Shown here: positions 41,201-46,523 of the stretch, in pieces
How positions within the stretch are numbered: the stretch's first letter is position 1
How the letters are laid out: every line of letters starts with the position of its first letter
Assembly: GCA_949358305.1 (NCBI GenBank)
Contig: OX442314.1
Location: 10,347,060-10,411,059, forward strand
Direction of reading: 5' to 3'
Origin: Strigamia acuminata
Taxonomy: Eukaryota > Arthropoda > Chilopoda > Geophilomorpha > Linotaeniidae
DNA length: 64,000 nucleotides
Program-made: the position numbers and the translations under genes
Notes under the pieces: model-generated
The model's database searches: none
Told to the model about the DNA's origin: nothing
The model's input: the letters and a program-made list of their open reading frames with translations, nothing else

Positions 41201-43637
41201 ATTTCATTCGTTATTACTAAATTTGTTTATTACTTTGCAAATTTCAGGTTCGGACGAAACAAAATTCAAAAATTTCGGCATAACTGCTTTCCCGTTCAAC
41301 ATCCCTTCGTCCATGTTGACATCGAGAATTTGCGCACCAAGTTCCACTTGAGACTTGGCAATCGACAGCGCTTCCTAAACACATCGACGTAAGCGATTAA
41401 TTTATTTACCAAATTTAAATTTATTTAATTTCAAACCTCAAATTTTCCACCGGCGATCAACCGAGCAAATCTCTTTGATCCCGCAACATTACATCGTTCG
41501 CCGATGTTAGTGAACAATGTATCACTTCCGAGCCTAGTCGCTTCTAAACCTACAAAGAAATAATTGAATGAATTGAATATGAACTTTTGAAGTGGAAAAT
41601 TGCTTCTTTTATGCAAAAAAAAGTTCCATTTTCCTTCAATATTATTACCAGAAAGTTGTAAATATTCACTGTACACATGCACGGGTGGTACTCTTGGTGT
41701 TTCGCTCTTCATAGCCTCGGCAATCGCCCTGATAAACATTTTTATTTTCAAAAAACACATCCAATTTAAATAATTTATTAATTTACAAACTTAATGTGCT
41801 CCGGTGTTGTACCACAACAGCCCCCGACTATATTCACGAGACCGCTCCTAGCAAATTCCTTCATAAATAAAATAAATATAAATAAAAATAAATAATTTTT
41901 TTTTAATTTAAACCTTTAATTGACTAGCGATCATTTCCGGAGTTTCGTCGTATCCCCCAAAAGCATTTGGCAAACCTTAAAAATCAATATAAATAAATTA
42001 AAAAACGAGAAATTAAAACGAGGCCTAAACGTTTACCAGCATTCGGGTAACAAATCACGTAAGCCGGCGTACACAAACCAATATTTTCGATGAAAGGACG
42101 CATTTCTATGGCCCCTAAAGCACAGTTCAAACCGATCCTGAAACAAAAACGAAAAAGAATAATAATTAAAATAATAATTTTGATTATTTTAAGAGGTGTT
42201 GTGATTACGCTAAAGGATTTGCGTGCGAAACACTAATAACAAATGCGTCGCCAGTTTGTCCTGAGAGAGTTCGTCCACTTTTATCCACAATTGTCCCTGA
42301 AATCTAAAGAAAACAATTAAAACCGACAACACTTTATTCACTAATCGTATTACAATGACTGGAACCGGCTCGTATTTCTCCTCAAATAACGTTTTCACGG
42401 CGTAAATAGCGGCCTTTGAATTAGCAGTATCGAATATAGTTTCAATTAAAAGCAAATCGACATCTCCGTCCAATAAACCGCACATTTGTTCGGTGTATGC
42501 TGCCACTAATTCATCAAAACCTGCAAATTAACGTGTAAGATATCAATTTTCTTGATTTTTAACGTTTAAAATATCAATTTTCTTGATTTTTAACGTTTAA
42601 AATATCAATTTTCTTGACTTTTAACGTTTAAAATATCAATCTTCTTAATTTTTAACGTTTAAAATATCAATTTTCTTGACTTTTAACGTTTAAAATATCA
42701 ATCTTCTTGATTTTTAACGTTTAAAATATCAATTTTCTTGAATTTTAACGTTTAAAATATCAATCTTCTTGATTTTGAACGTTTAAAATATCAATTTTCT
42801 TGAATTTTAACGTATAAAATGTCAATGTTCTTGATTTTTAACGTTAAAAATCCCAATTTTCCTGATTTTTAACGTTGAAACGTCTACAACATCAATTTTC
42901 TTTATTTTTAACGCTAAAATACAAATTTTTTCAATTTTTTAAAATAATGTTTATACTTATGTTTCTAAATTCTGGTTTCTCAACCGACGGTGAAATAGAT
43001 AAAGTTTTATTCGTGGGTCCTACAGATCCCGCCACGAATCGACGGATTCCCGTTGAAGCAAAAACATCATCGGCCGCTCGTCGCGCAATTCTCGCGGATT
43101 CATAGTTCAATCTGTAACACTGCGCACAAAAATTAATGATTAATAATAATTAATTAGGGAAGATTTTTCTTTTCTTACAATATGCTCTAATCCGTAATCG
43201 GCTTGTGCGATTGACGTGCTACTGAAAGTGTTTGTTTCGATAATATCCGCTCCCACATTCAAATAAGTCTTGAAAAAAGAGAAAATTTTTACTTTCCGAT
43301 CACCAAGCCGCAACTAATTTACTTTGTGAATGTCGTAGATAATTTCCGGTTGCGTTAAACTCAATAAATCGTTATTTCCTTTGAGACTTTTCGCATGATT
43401 TACGAATTCCGAGCCTCGAAATGCATCTTCGTCCAAACGATGCTTTTGGATCATCGTTCCCATGGCGCCATCGATGATCAAAATTCGCTCTTGGATCGCG
43501 TTTAAAAGCCTGTTCTCCTTCTCTGAAACAAAAAAATCAAATCAAATTAATAAATATTCATTTTAAGTATTCTTAAAAATTAGGTTTTCATTCGATATGT
43601 TCGCAGAAACGAATTATTTCTGTGGTTTACCCGTCAT
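5215..43637 (-). CDS. MTR: Methionine synthase, cobalamin-dependent (MTR/MetH)
   Basis: Cytosolic enzyme transferring the methyl group of 5-methyl-THF to homocysteine through cobalamin. Exons (minus, 5' to 3'): 43631-43637, 43323-43522, 43179-43268, 42957-43119, 42354-42520, 42209-42303, 42037-42137, 41914-41975, 41791-41858, 41649-41728, 41437-41549, 41234-41374, 40991-41176, 40546-40725, 40143-40490, 8491-8589, 8266-8424, 8101-8201, 7455-7725, 7226-7388, 7013-7168, 6777-6958, 6574-6710, 6444-6510, 5775-6080, 5215-5313. They sum to 1246 codons plus stop (human 1265). Visible motifs: zinc/homocysteine cysteines in GLNCALG and VGGCCGTT (about residue 308); the pterin domain ([26 protein letters not shown]); the cobalamin His in DVHDIG (about 767), with GLSGLITPS and GGATTSK; and the activation domain ([15 protein letters not shown]). 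Nothing is broken, although intron 15 is about 31.5 kb. Confidence 0.97.
5520..5640. repeat. MTR intron 25 minisatellite, 10-bp unit
   Basis: Tandem AAAATGTTCA / AAAATGTCCA units of 10 bp in the last MTR intron. A plus-strand open frame across it is a repeat artefact. Confidence 0.8.
6180..6425. repeat. MTR intron 24 minisatellite, 10-11-bp unit
   Basis: More than 20 copies of AATTGAGAAA or AATTGAGAAAT lie between MTR exons 25 and 24. Confidence 0.9.
7750..8045. repeat. MTR intron 18 minisatellite, phased A6 tracts (CAAAAAATGT)n
   Basis: Nearly perfect 10-bp unit CAAAAAATGT, with occasional TTAAAAAATG and AACAAAATGT variants, about 29 copies. A6 tracts recur every 10 bp, the classical arrangement for sequence-directed DNA curvature. 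It lies between MTR exons 19 and 18. Confidence 0.92.
8590..8828. other. MTR intron 15, original sequence left of the large insertion
   Basis: Ordinary AT-rich intron sequence between the exon 16 acceptor and the left end of the large inserted element. It ends in a TTAA (8825-8828) that also abuts the element's right end. I see no gene or RNA feature. Confidence 0.6.
8830..9337 (+). repeat. Left terminal inverted repeat of the large element
   Basis: This is the reverse complement of the right-end block, from the terminal TCTTGGACGAACACTAGTGT through AGGCCTACTATAGGCCTAG to ATGTATTTTCTTCTG at about 9337. There it diverges from the right-end copies, which continue toward GTTATGTGGCGG. Confidence 0.8.
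9735..9799. repeat. Perfect 17-bp inverted repeat (hairpin)
   Basis: TTGCACAGACAACCTGG at 9735-9751 pairs exactly with CCAGGTTGTCTGTGCAA at 9783-9799. The 31-nt loop contains a second inverted pair, GTTTAAC / GTTAAAC. It sits in the spacer between the left TIR and an inverted copy of it. Confidence 0.75.
9871..10320 (-). repeat. Inverted copy of the TIR facing the left end
   Basis: GAAGAAATACAGAAGAAAAT, TATAGTAGGCCTAAAATGGC, TTAATCCCGTGTTTATGAAA, TGCTATTCACCTCACCTCGT and CGTCATAAAACGACCAAAAC are right-end words in right-end orientation. With 8830-9337 they form a palindrome about 1.5 kb long. The outermost 60 bp of the TIR (CACTAGTG and beyond) are missing. Confidence 0.75.
10321..11158. other. 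Element interior, non-coding-looking block repeated three times
   Basis: No convincing gene. From about 10,885 the sequence (GTGGCTTGTGCCACCCCCAT, AGAGTTTAACTTGCAAGAAG, ACTGTACTGTATGC, CTTTGGGACAGTT, CCGATTAAGTAAGTAT) recurs at about 21,296-21,550 and 38,100-38,350. This shows that the interior is built from repeated units. Confidence 0.6.
11159..11210 (+). pseudogene. Truncated copy of coding cassette A
   Basis: GGAGGTTTGATGGCTACCGC begins the repeated cassette A (reading [11 protein letters not shown]). Similarity stops after the LIW codons, and the downstream sequence (11,196-11,390) does not match other copies. Confidence 0.5.
12003..12185 (+). repeat. 5' LTR (183 bp)
   Basis: Starts TGTTATGTATCGATATGAG and ends ACTAATATACAACA. 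It matches 16,383-16,565 with no difference seen. An AATAAA-like AGTAATAAACACC lies about 50 bp before its end. Confidence 0.97.
12324..16334 (+). CDS. Gag-Pol polyprotein of the Ty3/gypsy element
   Basis: A 1336-residue frame if started at [11 protein letters not shown]. The frame stays open upstream to 12,216, but that extension shows no Gag similarity. Order: retrotransposon Gag; two CCHC zinc knuckles ([27 protein letters not shown]; nt about 12,940-13,030); a protease active site [11 protein letters not shown] (about 13,240), DTA rather than DTG; RT with [13 protein letters not shown] and a catalytic box reading FQDD (about 14,090) instead of the usual YxDD; RNase H ([20 protein letters not shown]); the integrase HHCC zinc region ending CHACQQCQ; and the DDE core ([20 protein letters not shown]). 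The C-terminal tail is acidic. No frameshift separates gag from pol. It is presumably translated from the genomic RNA in the cytoplasm and processed by its own protease. The catalytic variants make true activity uncertain, but nothing is truncated. Confidence 0.96.
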   Translation: MSAVIGKIGEFDEAREEFDLYLERLKYFFAANDIGDEKQLSTLMAVIGPAAYKLLRNLMQPTELKDWKWDDVVKKLSEHYKPAPITIAERFRFLKRDQKTGESIADYIVELRRLASTCSYGTFLNDALRDKFVCGLANETIQKRLLSKKDLKLAVAVDTAAAMEMVERDSTQIKVPPVITVNKLDGERPFRPRFDKSKDRKACYRCGYDHPVDKCKYVGATCHACGKIGHISPVCKSRTNKDANQERRTFRPEQKFAKKLEVQGSENDEDQPIFDLYPVYSIGKVESCKKYMVPIKIAGVCIEMELDTAADIAVVGGKWFKENFPSMPLKICEMTLLSYSGDVVETEGQTDITIEYKGRRYVLPLVVVKGDRPGLFGRNWIEKVSLDLKSIFAVTEAKSDKPDTVEDLLKDYSSLFEPTKEPIKNFKATIKLRKDAKPVFCKHRPVPYALKSAVEAQIQRHLDAGIWERVEHSEWATPLVNVVKPDGSVRCCGDFKITVNPCLDINQYPLPTQQDIFATLCGGEEFSSVDCSDAYEQIELDKQAQEILMLNTHMGLMRPKRLVYGFAGASAIFQRAIDQIIQGVKRVVAFQDDTMTTAPSRIEHLMVLRTLFQRFRKYNVCLNRKKCKFLQKRIKYLGHIIDKDGIHPTTDKIDAINKVPSPKNISELRSFLGLLNYYCKFLKDLSTKLTPLYSLLQDKVEWNWTDECERTFQQCKGALTSEAVLVHYDVRKPLRLTCDASPVGVGAILSHIMANGEERPIGYSSQTLTQAQRGYPQGEREALAIVCGVQKFYQYLVGRDFTLVTDHLPLVAIFGDKRGIPTLAAERIRRWALLLSTFRYKIEYKRGSENVNADALSRMPVSDGVVGIESHIFKLSFIDEMPIVAKNIGAATRNDKVLGSVLRYLGDGWPDGVSDPEIAPFSRRREELSVDGGCIVWGMRVVIPTKYRPHILDLLHDTHSGMVKMKSIARAYVWWPGLDAEIESVARKCHACQQCQADPPEAPFRSWSWPSGPYERIHIDFAELRKIHYLIIYDSFSKWIDVIPMTTTTSERTIEVLRWKFADFGVPVELVSDNGPQFSSVEFATFLAMNGIKQTLVPAYHPASNGAAERAVRTFKESLERMMTDVKDNTTTSHKITRFLLRYRNTPHAVTGKTPAELFICRNVRTRFSLVRPDVRRHVHEQLDKIHNAQTGRDARVFEVGQAVWIKRYHTRGPEWVRGIISSVQSSRTYVVAVGSVLRTVHIDQMHLDREMPAGGTTRNDVDGRVDVEELDSDQEQTAPDLENAEAEEVQMPELVRDIVEPRANNDIQNNPGDCVPRRPGLRARELLKEPDRLRL
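16383..16565 (+). repeat. 3' LTR (183 bp)
   Basis: Matches the 5' LTR with no difference seen. It is followed directly by the second ATAAC target-site copy. Confidence 0.97.
16941..18395 (+). repeat. Right-end block, copy 1 (terminal 60 bp missing)
   Basis: About 1.4 kb shared with 22,920-24,525 and 38,690-40,090. It starts near GTGTCCATATATCG, contains a short coding-like stretch ([30 protein letters not shown] then stop), runs through the GAAACACCTTGA and CCATGGGTCATCCAG words, and ends in the TIR words CATCGTCATAAAACGACC and CAATTTTATTTTAAG. It then continues into sequence shared with 25,040 onward instead of the element terminus. Confidence 0.75.
18945..19480 (+). pseudogene. Decayed gag-like relic, copy 1
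   Basis: Reads [35 protein letters not shown] and [14 protein letters not shown], like a retrotransposon Gag (compare the Gag of the intact element: [25 protein letters not shown]). The N-terminal part seen at 28,047-28,290 is absent. Downstream it changes to hydrophobic sequence ([15 protein letters not shown]) and then an unrecognised tail ending [10 protein letters not shown]. Confidence 0.6.
19752..19912 (+). pseudogene. Cassette A copy
   Basis: GGAGGTGGTTTGATGGCTAC opens the cassette ([19 protein letters not shown]). A deletion then joins it to the ...HGKITE part, where GAGTAAGCC gives the shared in-frame stop. The rest reads A-L-E-R and degrades. Confidence 0.55.
20282..20474 (+). pseudogene. 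Cassette D copy: Cys-rich coding exon with TGA
   Basis: A lysine-rich stretch ([20 protein letters not shown]) followed by [20 protein letters not shown] and CTTTH, then TGA. In the 30.4-kb copy the corresponding codon is TGG and the frame goes on into WFCQNCIR, completing a C-x2-C...C-x4-H-x2-C-x2-C pattern like a small zinc-binding (RING/PHD-like) finger. The TGG-to-TGA change truncates this copy and the one at 29,640. The family is unrecognised. Confidence 0.5.
20575..20841 (+). pseudogene. Cassette C copy with unique downstream part
   Basis: It starts after a good acceptor (TTTTTGTATTGCAG|GG). The exon reads [11 protein letters not shown], a decayed version of [14 protein letters not shown]. 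After one frameshift the frame continues through [20 protein letters not shown] and [18 protein letters not shown] to a basic end (YVKKRKNN, stop at 20,841). This longest form suggests what the full protein's C-terminal part looked like. Confidence 0.45.
20842..21960. other. Element interior, mixed repeated fragments
   Basis: Contains a copy of the [11 protein letters not shown] segment (about 20,940-21,000, compare 37,310), an open stretch 21,133-21,336 reading [20 protein letters not shown] then [14 protein letters not shown] that runs into the repeated GTGCCACCCCCATCC block, and a half-copy of the CCAGTCCAGC-type foldback near 21,640. I see no complete gene. Confidence 0.45.
21990..22170 (+). 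pseudogene. Cassette A copy, 3' part
   Basis: Reads [17 protein letters not shown] words, then the shared GAGTAAGCC stop, then [20 protein letters not shown] and [14 protein letters not shown]. The 3' part is better preserved than in most copies (WLW rather than WL-stop). Confidence 0.5.
22535..22706 (+). pseudogene. Chimeric copy: cassette A start, cassette C exon, cassette D end
   Basis: TATATTGGAGGTGATTTG (cassette A start) runs straight into TATTGCAG|GGATTTAGAAGTGG (cassette C acceptor and exon: [24 protein letters not shown]). It is then fused to [15 protein letters not shown] and a stop. Exons separated elsewhere by introns are joined here by recombination, not by clean splicing. Confidence 0.5.
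22920..24525 (+). repeat. Right-end block, copy 2 (complete terminus)
   Basis: Full 1.6-kb right end, including the terminal GATGGCGCATCAGGCCTAGT and GTTCGTCCAAGG followed by TTAA. The AT-rich stretch at 24,280-24,410 has expanded into about four tandem units of TTTTTAGTTTTTCAATTTTT. Confidence 0.8.
24526..24580 (+). repeat. Copy of the MTR-intron right flank inside the element
   Basis: TTAAATAAACGCC, then TTAAATAAAATGTAACAAAA and CGCAAATTAC match the host flank just beyond the outer right end at 40,091-40,142 (TTAAATAAAC, ATAAATAAAATGTAACAAAA, GCAAATTAC), up to the MTR exon 15 splice donor. Confidence 0.7.
25454..27331. mobile_element. GC-rich foldback element with about 240-bp TIRs
   Basis: The left arm 25,454-25,692 (GGAGGCTGGCA, TCGAGGTTTGGTATGATTAA, CATCCGGTTAGGTTAGTCTC, GATTGTGGGGCGATG) is inverted at 27,089-27,331. 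TA flanks both ends (25,452-25,453 and 27,332-27,333). The centre, about 25,720-27,020, is far more GC-rich than anything else here. It is made of short palindromic words (GTCGAC, CAGCTG, GACAGTC, TGTCGACTG) in both orientations, with a direct duplicate of about 110 bp at 25,722 and 26,282 and an inverted copy near 26,985-27,020. No coding call is made. The unoccupied version exists at 18,738-18,760. Confidence 0.85.
28047..28739 (+). pseudogene. gag-like relic, copy 2 (longer)
   Basis: An open frame of 230 codons. The first 170 look like a Ty3/gypsy Gag ([74 protein letters not shown]). It then switches to an unrelated hydrophobic stretch and a tail shared with copy 1. No zinc knuckle, protease or RT follows. 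TGTTACGTATCTGTTAG near 27,662 may be the decayed LTR start. It is distinct in sequence from the intact element. Confidence 0.6.
28999..29160 (+). pseudogene. Cassette A copy
   Basis: Near-identical to 19,752-19,912 ([19 protein letters not shown], then the same internal deletion and TAA), as expected from the segmental duplication. Confidence 0.55.
29370..29600 (+). pseudogene. Cassette E copy (Cys-rich, shared with 36,650-36,900)
   Basis: GACCATTGTGCCTTTGTGAC, then TTCCGATAAGTATCATTTCA and a stretch readable as [20 protein letters not shown] followed by [10 protein letters not shown]-x2-C and C-x2-H pairs suggest a zinc-binding exon after an AT-rich intron. The frame breaks upstream. Unrecognised. 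Confidence 0.35.
29640..29849 (+). pseudogene. Cassette D copy with the same TGA
   Basis: [48 protein letters not shown]. It shares the truncating TGA with 20,474, so that change predates the duplication. Confidence 0.5.
30145..30386 (+). pseudogene. Cassette A copy, near full length with two stops
   Basis: [46 protein letters not shown] then [16 protein letters not shown] then [20 protein letters not shown], stop. It shows the intended length (about 85 residues) and both inherited nonsense codons. Confidence 0.55.
30405..30520 (+). pseudogene. Cassette D copy that keeps the full Cys/His pattern
   Basis: [19 protein letters not shown] then [15 protein letters not shown] and a stop. This is the only copy with the entire C-x2-C-x11-C-x4-H-x2-C-x2-C pattern in one frame, although its 5' lysine-rich part is replaced by cassette A sequence. 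Confidence 0.45.
31375..32045. repeat. 20-22-bp minisatellite inside the large element
   Basis: About 32 copies of ATGCATTTTTCCATCTGCAA and variants (CATCCG, CATCTGT, extra T/C). It is open in several frames on both strands, giving long artefactual frames such as a 262-codon minus-strand one. It interrupts the right-end block, whose 3' half resumes at about 32,070. Confidence 0.92.
32070..32620 (+). repeat. Right-end block, partial copy
   Basis: Shares CCATCCTCTGAGCCACTGAT, TCTTGCCAAATAAATAATCA, TATAGTAGGCCTAAAATGGC and TGCTGTTCACCTCGCCTTGT with the full right ends. It stops at about 32,620 and turns into coding-looking sequence. Confidence 0.7.
32610..32820 (+). other. Unrecognised coding-like exon
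   Basis: An open frame reading [32 protein letters not shown] and [18 protein letters not shown], ending at a donor-like AAG|GTAGGA near 32,821. Its start merges with TIR sequence, so the true exon start is uncertain. Composition and the splice site favour a real exon of a protein carried by the element. I recognise no family. Confidence 0.35.
32823..33530. other. AT-rich element interior, no gene seen
   Basis: Low-complexity AT-rich sequence. Near 33,250-33,350 is a GC-richer stretch with GCTGGACTGGGTAC and ACCGGGAAA words of the small CCAGTCCAGC foldback family, and the start of a decayed copy (33,420-33,530) of the 33,963-34,397 frame. Confidence 0.4.
33963..34397 (+). other. Unrecognised open frame (144 codons)
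   Basis: Reads [59 protein letters not shown] and [14 protein letters not shown] before a stop. Parts recur elsewhere: the VFNTSYFS start at 18,900, the WTAVQA..SVIIKQV..IWQL part at 33,430, and [11 protein letters not shown] at 27,510. Recurrence in one frame supports an old coding sequence. Internal AG/GT sites leave open that introns are being read through. No family recognised. Confidence 0.4.
34980..35282 (+). CDS. Putative small two-exon protein inside the element
   Basis: Exons 34,980-35,030 and 35,100-35,282 flank a 69-bp AT-rich intron (TAT|GTAAAA ... TATTTAG|TTT) and join in phase to 77 residues. Exon 1 reads [17 protein letters not shown]. Exon 2 continues [20 protein letters not shown] and then a hydrophobic segment ([19 protein letters not shown]) and a stop. 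The first half has the spacing of a small helical, Myb/SANT-like DNA-binding unit; the second half could be a membrane helix or read-through of non-coding repeat sequence, since [11 protein letters not shown] is also found nearby (34,760-34,815) as repeat. No stop or frameshift interrupts it. Function unknown. Confidence 0.35.
35596..35810 (+). pseudogene. Cassette A copy, best 5' half
   Basis: [46 protein letters not shown], then the common TAA. The following part keeps [12 protein letters not shown] after a small deletion. Confidence 0.55.
35935..36270 (+). repeat. Right-end block, 5' part only
   Basis: Shares GTGTCCATATATCGG, AAAGATTTTACAATTGGCAC and GAGTTTTTTAACTTCATAAA with 16,950 and 38,700, then breaks off. 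Confidence 0.65.
36370..36900 (+). pseudogene. Cassette E region, second copy
   Basis: Collinear with 19,960-20,140 and 29,200-29,580. It reads [12 protein letters not shown] at 36,656-36,690 and later [19 protein letters not shown] in a shifted frame. Repeated Cys pairs again, but no intact frame. Confidence 0.35.
37149..37370 (+). pseudogene. Cassette C copy, longest open version
   Basis: After the acceptor TTGTATTGCAG it reads [33 protein letters not shown], then (probably reading through a donor, CAT|GTAAGA) to [18 protein letters not shown] and a stop. The repeated exon and its flanking AG and GTAAG signals are preserved in four copies (20.6, 22.5, 37.1, 37.9 kb). Confidence 0.45.
37919..38030 (+). 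pseudogene. Cassette C copy
   Basis: TATTGCAG|GGATTTAGAAGTAG opens [24 protein letters not shown], then A-L-Y-E-S-H and a donor-like GTAAGAAG. The exon is clean but isolated. Confidence 0.45.
38450..38565. repeat. Small foldback unit, CCAGTCCAGCA family
   Basis: GCAGTGCTAGACTGG and TACCGGGAAAT are mirrored by TTCCCGGTATCCCACCCGG and CCAGTCCAGCATTGG. Half-copies occur at about 21,640, 22,330, 27,055, 29,950 and 33,250. Confidence 0.5.
38690..40090 (+). repeat. Right-end block, outermost copy (right TIR)
   Basis: Full right end finishing GTAGGTGGCGCATCAGGGCC, ACCACACTAGTG, TTCGTCCAAGA and then TTAA. About 39,680-40,090 is the inverted partner of the left TIR. Only 52 bp separate it from MTR exon 15. 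Confidence 0.8.
40735..40960. repeat. MTR intron 13 minisatellite, 10-11-bp unit
   Basis: Copies of AAAATCATGA and AAAATCATTAA between MTR exons 14 and 13. Confidence 0.85.
42530..42905. repeat. MTR intron 4 minisatellite, 31-bp unit
   Basis: About 11 copies of a 31-bp unit containing TTAACGTTTAAAATATCAAT and TTTCTTGATTTT, between MTR exons 5 and 4. The unit itself contains the short palindrome AACGTT. Confidence 0.9.
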
Positions 43638-44311
43638 TTTCGAGTGAATCTGATTTTTTTCAGCTGAACAATCGTACAAAGAGTCGTTCAATGTCCAAGG
43701 CAAAAATCTGTAATAAGATATATAACATCAGTTTGTCTATTTGATATTTAACGTGTCAAATGTGCGCACTAAAACCGACCAAAACACATAAACTCACCAA
43801 ACAAAATAAAAAAATAAAAATAAAAATTCAAGAAGTCACAATTGGCTAAAAGCACCCAAATATTTTTTTAAAAATTTATTTGTCCCGATCTTCGTCGACA
43901 TTCATCCATTAAAACTATTCCATTTATCTAAAACAAACTTTCCAAAACTTTAATTTGATCTTTGAACACCTGTCATAGTAAGTTACCAATCCCCGCATAG
44001 ATGCGCCGTTAAATTAAACCGTCGCTAGATGTCGCGAAATCCTCATTCCTGATGACGTAAACATCACTGGTGGACTTCGTGGCGTAAAGGAATTGATAGT
44101 ATTTATTTATTTTATAAAGTTATTACACGTCGATTAATACAAATTCCCCGCACGTTCCAACACCGACGAACCGAACGACTTAATTCGCGACACGAAACAA
44201 AACCCTCGGACAATCCACGGTGAGTAAATCGCCGCAATCTGGAAGTTTTTCGCACAAAAATTAAACAAATTTTCCACTTTTTTTTTTCCAGATTAATTGA
44301 CATGTTGATGA
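43638..44311. promoter_or_regulatory. Divergent MTR / STX5 promoter region
   Basis: The MTR start (43,637, minus) and the STX5 start (44,312, plus) are 674 bp apart and head to head, so the promoters must share this interval. A CRE-half-like TGACGTAA lies at 44,053-44,060. On the STX5 side a 5' untranslated intron is likely, from GTGAGT at 44,220 to the pyrimidine-rich TTTTTTTCCAG ending at 44,291. No other gene is visible. Confidence 0.55.
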
Positions 44312-46170
44312 ATGAACGATCTGATGAACGCTCCTCGACGTCGTAGGATCGGCTCTGAGACGCAAGTGTGGGAGTCAACTGCAATTTCGTACCCCGTACC
44401 GCCCCAGAGTGAATCATCGACCAACAACTCAAAAAATCCGTTAAATTTGTCATCGTTCGAACAGAATTCTGAAATGACATGTCGAGATCGCACCAATGAG
44501 TTTATTGGTGCTGTCAAATCGTTGCAAGGACGTCAAGGGAACGGTTTAGTGCCCAACCAACAGTCGCGGAAGATCAGGGGCTTGCAGCAATGGAGCGAGT
44601 TCATGAGAGTTGCGAAGTAATTTTCTATTTTTTTGAGTATATTTTAGCATTTTTTGATTAATTTTGTGTTTGTTTTAGGTTGATAGGGAAGGATTTAAGT
44701 AGTACATACACGAAGCTTGAAAAACTTGCTATTTGTGAGGGAATGTTTGGTTTTTTGGAGAGTTTTTGATTGATTTTTGTGTGTTTTAGTGGCTAGGAAG
44801 AAAAGTTTGTTCGATGATAAGCCGTTGGAGATTCAGGAATTGACGTACATAATTAAACAAGATATCAATAGTTTGAATAAACAAATTTCCCAGTTGCAGG
44901 AAGTAAATTGAGTTGTTTTTAAATGAAATTGGAGTTTGAAGTGGTTTTTTTTTTAATGTTTTTGTATTAGTTAGTTAGATCAAGACACCAACATAATGGA
45001 AAACACATGCAGTCACATTCCAATTCGGTGGTGGTTTCGCTTCAATCGAAGTTAGCTTTAATGTCCAATGAATTTAAACAAGTATTAGAAGTTAGAACCG
45101 AGGTAATTATAAGAGTAAATGCTAAATTTTGTTTCAAAATTGACTTTCTTTGATTTTCATGATTTTCTTGATTTTATTTTTCTGATTTATTTCTGATTTT
45201 TCTGATTTATTTCTGATTTTTCTGATTTATTTATGATTTTTCTGATTTATTTATGATTTTTCTGTTTTATTTATGATTTTTCTGTTTTATTTATGATTTT
45301 TCTGATTTATTTATGATTTTTCTGATTTATTTATGATTTCTCTGATTTATTTATGATTTTTCTGATTATTTTGTATTTTTCTGATTTATTTATAAAATTA
45401 TAATTTTCCTGATTTATATCTGATTTTTTGTATTTATTTTGATTTTCTTGATATTTTCTTGATTTTCTTGATATTTTCTTGATATTTTCTTGATTTTCTT
45501 GATATTTTCTTGATTTTCTTGATATTTTCTTGATTTTCTTGATATTTTTTGATTTTCTTGATATTTTTTTGATTTTCTTGATATTTTTTGATGTTATTTT
45601 ATTAGAATTTGAGACACCAGCGCAGTAGAAGAGAACATTTCACTCACGGCCACGTTGCGTCAACATTACCAGCGTCAGCTTCGAGCGGGTACCACCAAGG
45701 ATCAGTATTATTAGCGGACGAAAGATCGCGAGATGTGACTGACGTTGCCATCAACATGGACCAAATTGCGCGCCCGAATCAATTTCAAGACATGTTAATG
45801 ATTGAAGAACAAGATTCGTACCTTCAAAGCCGTGCCGACACGATGCAAAACATCGAGACGACCATCGTCGAATTGGGCGGCATTTTTCAACAGTTGGCGC
45901 ACATGGTCAAGGAACAGGAAGAAATGATTCAGCGGTAACAAATATATAAAAACAAAAATTAATATATATTTGTAAATTGTTTATTAATTTAATTTTCCTA
46001 TTTTCTTTAGAATCGATTCGAATGTCGAAGATGTTCAAATGAACGTCGAAGGCGCTCACGGGGAAATTTTAAAATATTTTCAATCGGTCACTTCGAATCG
46101 TTGGCTCATGATCAAAATTTTCGGAGTGCTCATATTGTTTTTTATATTATTCGTTGTATTTATGGCTTAA
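44312..46170 (+). CDS. STX5: Syntaxin-5 (Qa-SNARE of ER-Golgi traffic)
   Basis: Exons 44312-44616, 44679-44734, 44790-44902, 44971-45102, 45606-45934, 46011-46170 join to 364 residues (human 355). Membrane-anchored Qa-SNARE driving fusion at the cis-Golgi. The N-terminal peptide MTCRDRTNEFIGAVKSLQ (Sly1/SCFD1-binding type) starts at residue 55, the same number as the internal start of human STX5. The upstream part is basic (APRRRRIGSE), like the ER-retrieval segment of the long human isoform. The Habc region follows, with LEIQELTYIIKQDINSLNKQ. The SNARE helix includes QSRADTMQNIETTIVELGG and IFQQLAHMVKEQEEMIQRI, and the C-terminal membrane segment is WLMIKIFGVLILFFILFVVF. The gene is head-to-head with MTR and 353 bp upstream of ATG14. 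Confidence 0.96.
45130..45600. repeat. STX5 intron 4 minisatellite, two 20-bp families
   Basis: First half: TCTGATTTATTTATGATTTT units of 20 bp. Second half: TTGATATTTTCTTGATTTTC units of 20 bp. The repeat ends directly at the exon 5 acceptor (TTTTATTAG), so it also supplies the pyrimidine tract. Confidence 0.9.
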
Positions 46171-46523
46171 TTGTTTTTAATTAGGGAAGATTTCGAGCTG
46201 TGATAAGAGGCAAACCGCACAACTGTTAGTATCTAACAGTTTACTAATCGATTAATTTATTAGAAAAATATAGGAATAATTTCACTCGTTATTAATTTTC
46301 TTTTCGTTTTATTTCGGGGGGGGAAAAGGGTTTGATTTATGTAAAATTGCATTATAAATTGCTTATTGATTCCCTGTATTTGTACAATTTATTAAATTCT
46401 TTCCGTGCTTTATTCAATTTTTTCCACACATTTTTCCACCTCTCAAAATGGCGCGTATATGAACAGGATGACGTAATAAATACCCAGAATTCCCTCGCGA
46501 CAAAAAACAAATGACGCAAACTA
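46171..46523. other. STX5 3' flank / ATG14 upstream region
   Basis: A 353-bp spacer between tandem plus-strand genes. A GGGGGGGAAAAGGG run at about 46,316-46,329 is unusual for this AT-rich DNA. An ATG14 promoter is expected here, but no specific box can be defended. Confidence 0.4.

Noticed and set aside
42210..42506. Minus-strand 98-codon frame running from MTR exon 5 into exon 6
   Set aside because: It reads through intron 5 out of frame. Using the ATTTCAGGGACA acceptor restores the conserved [18 protein letters not shown].
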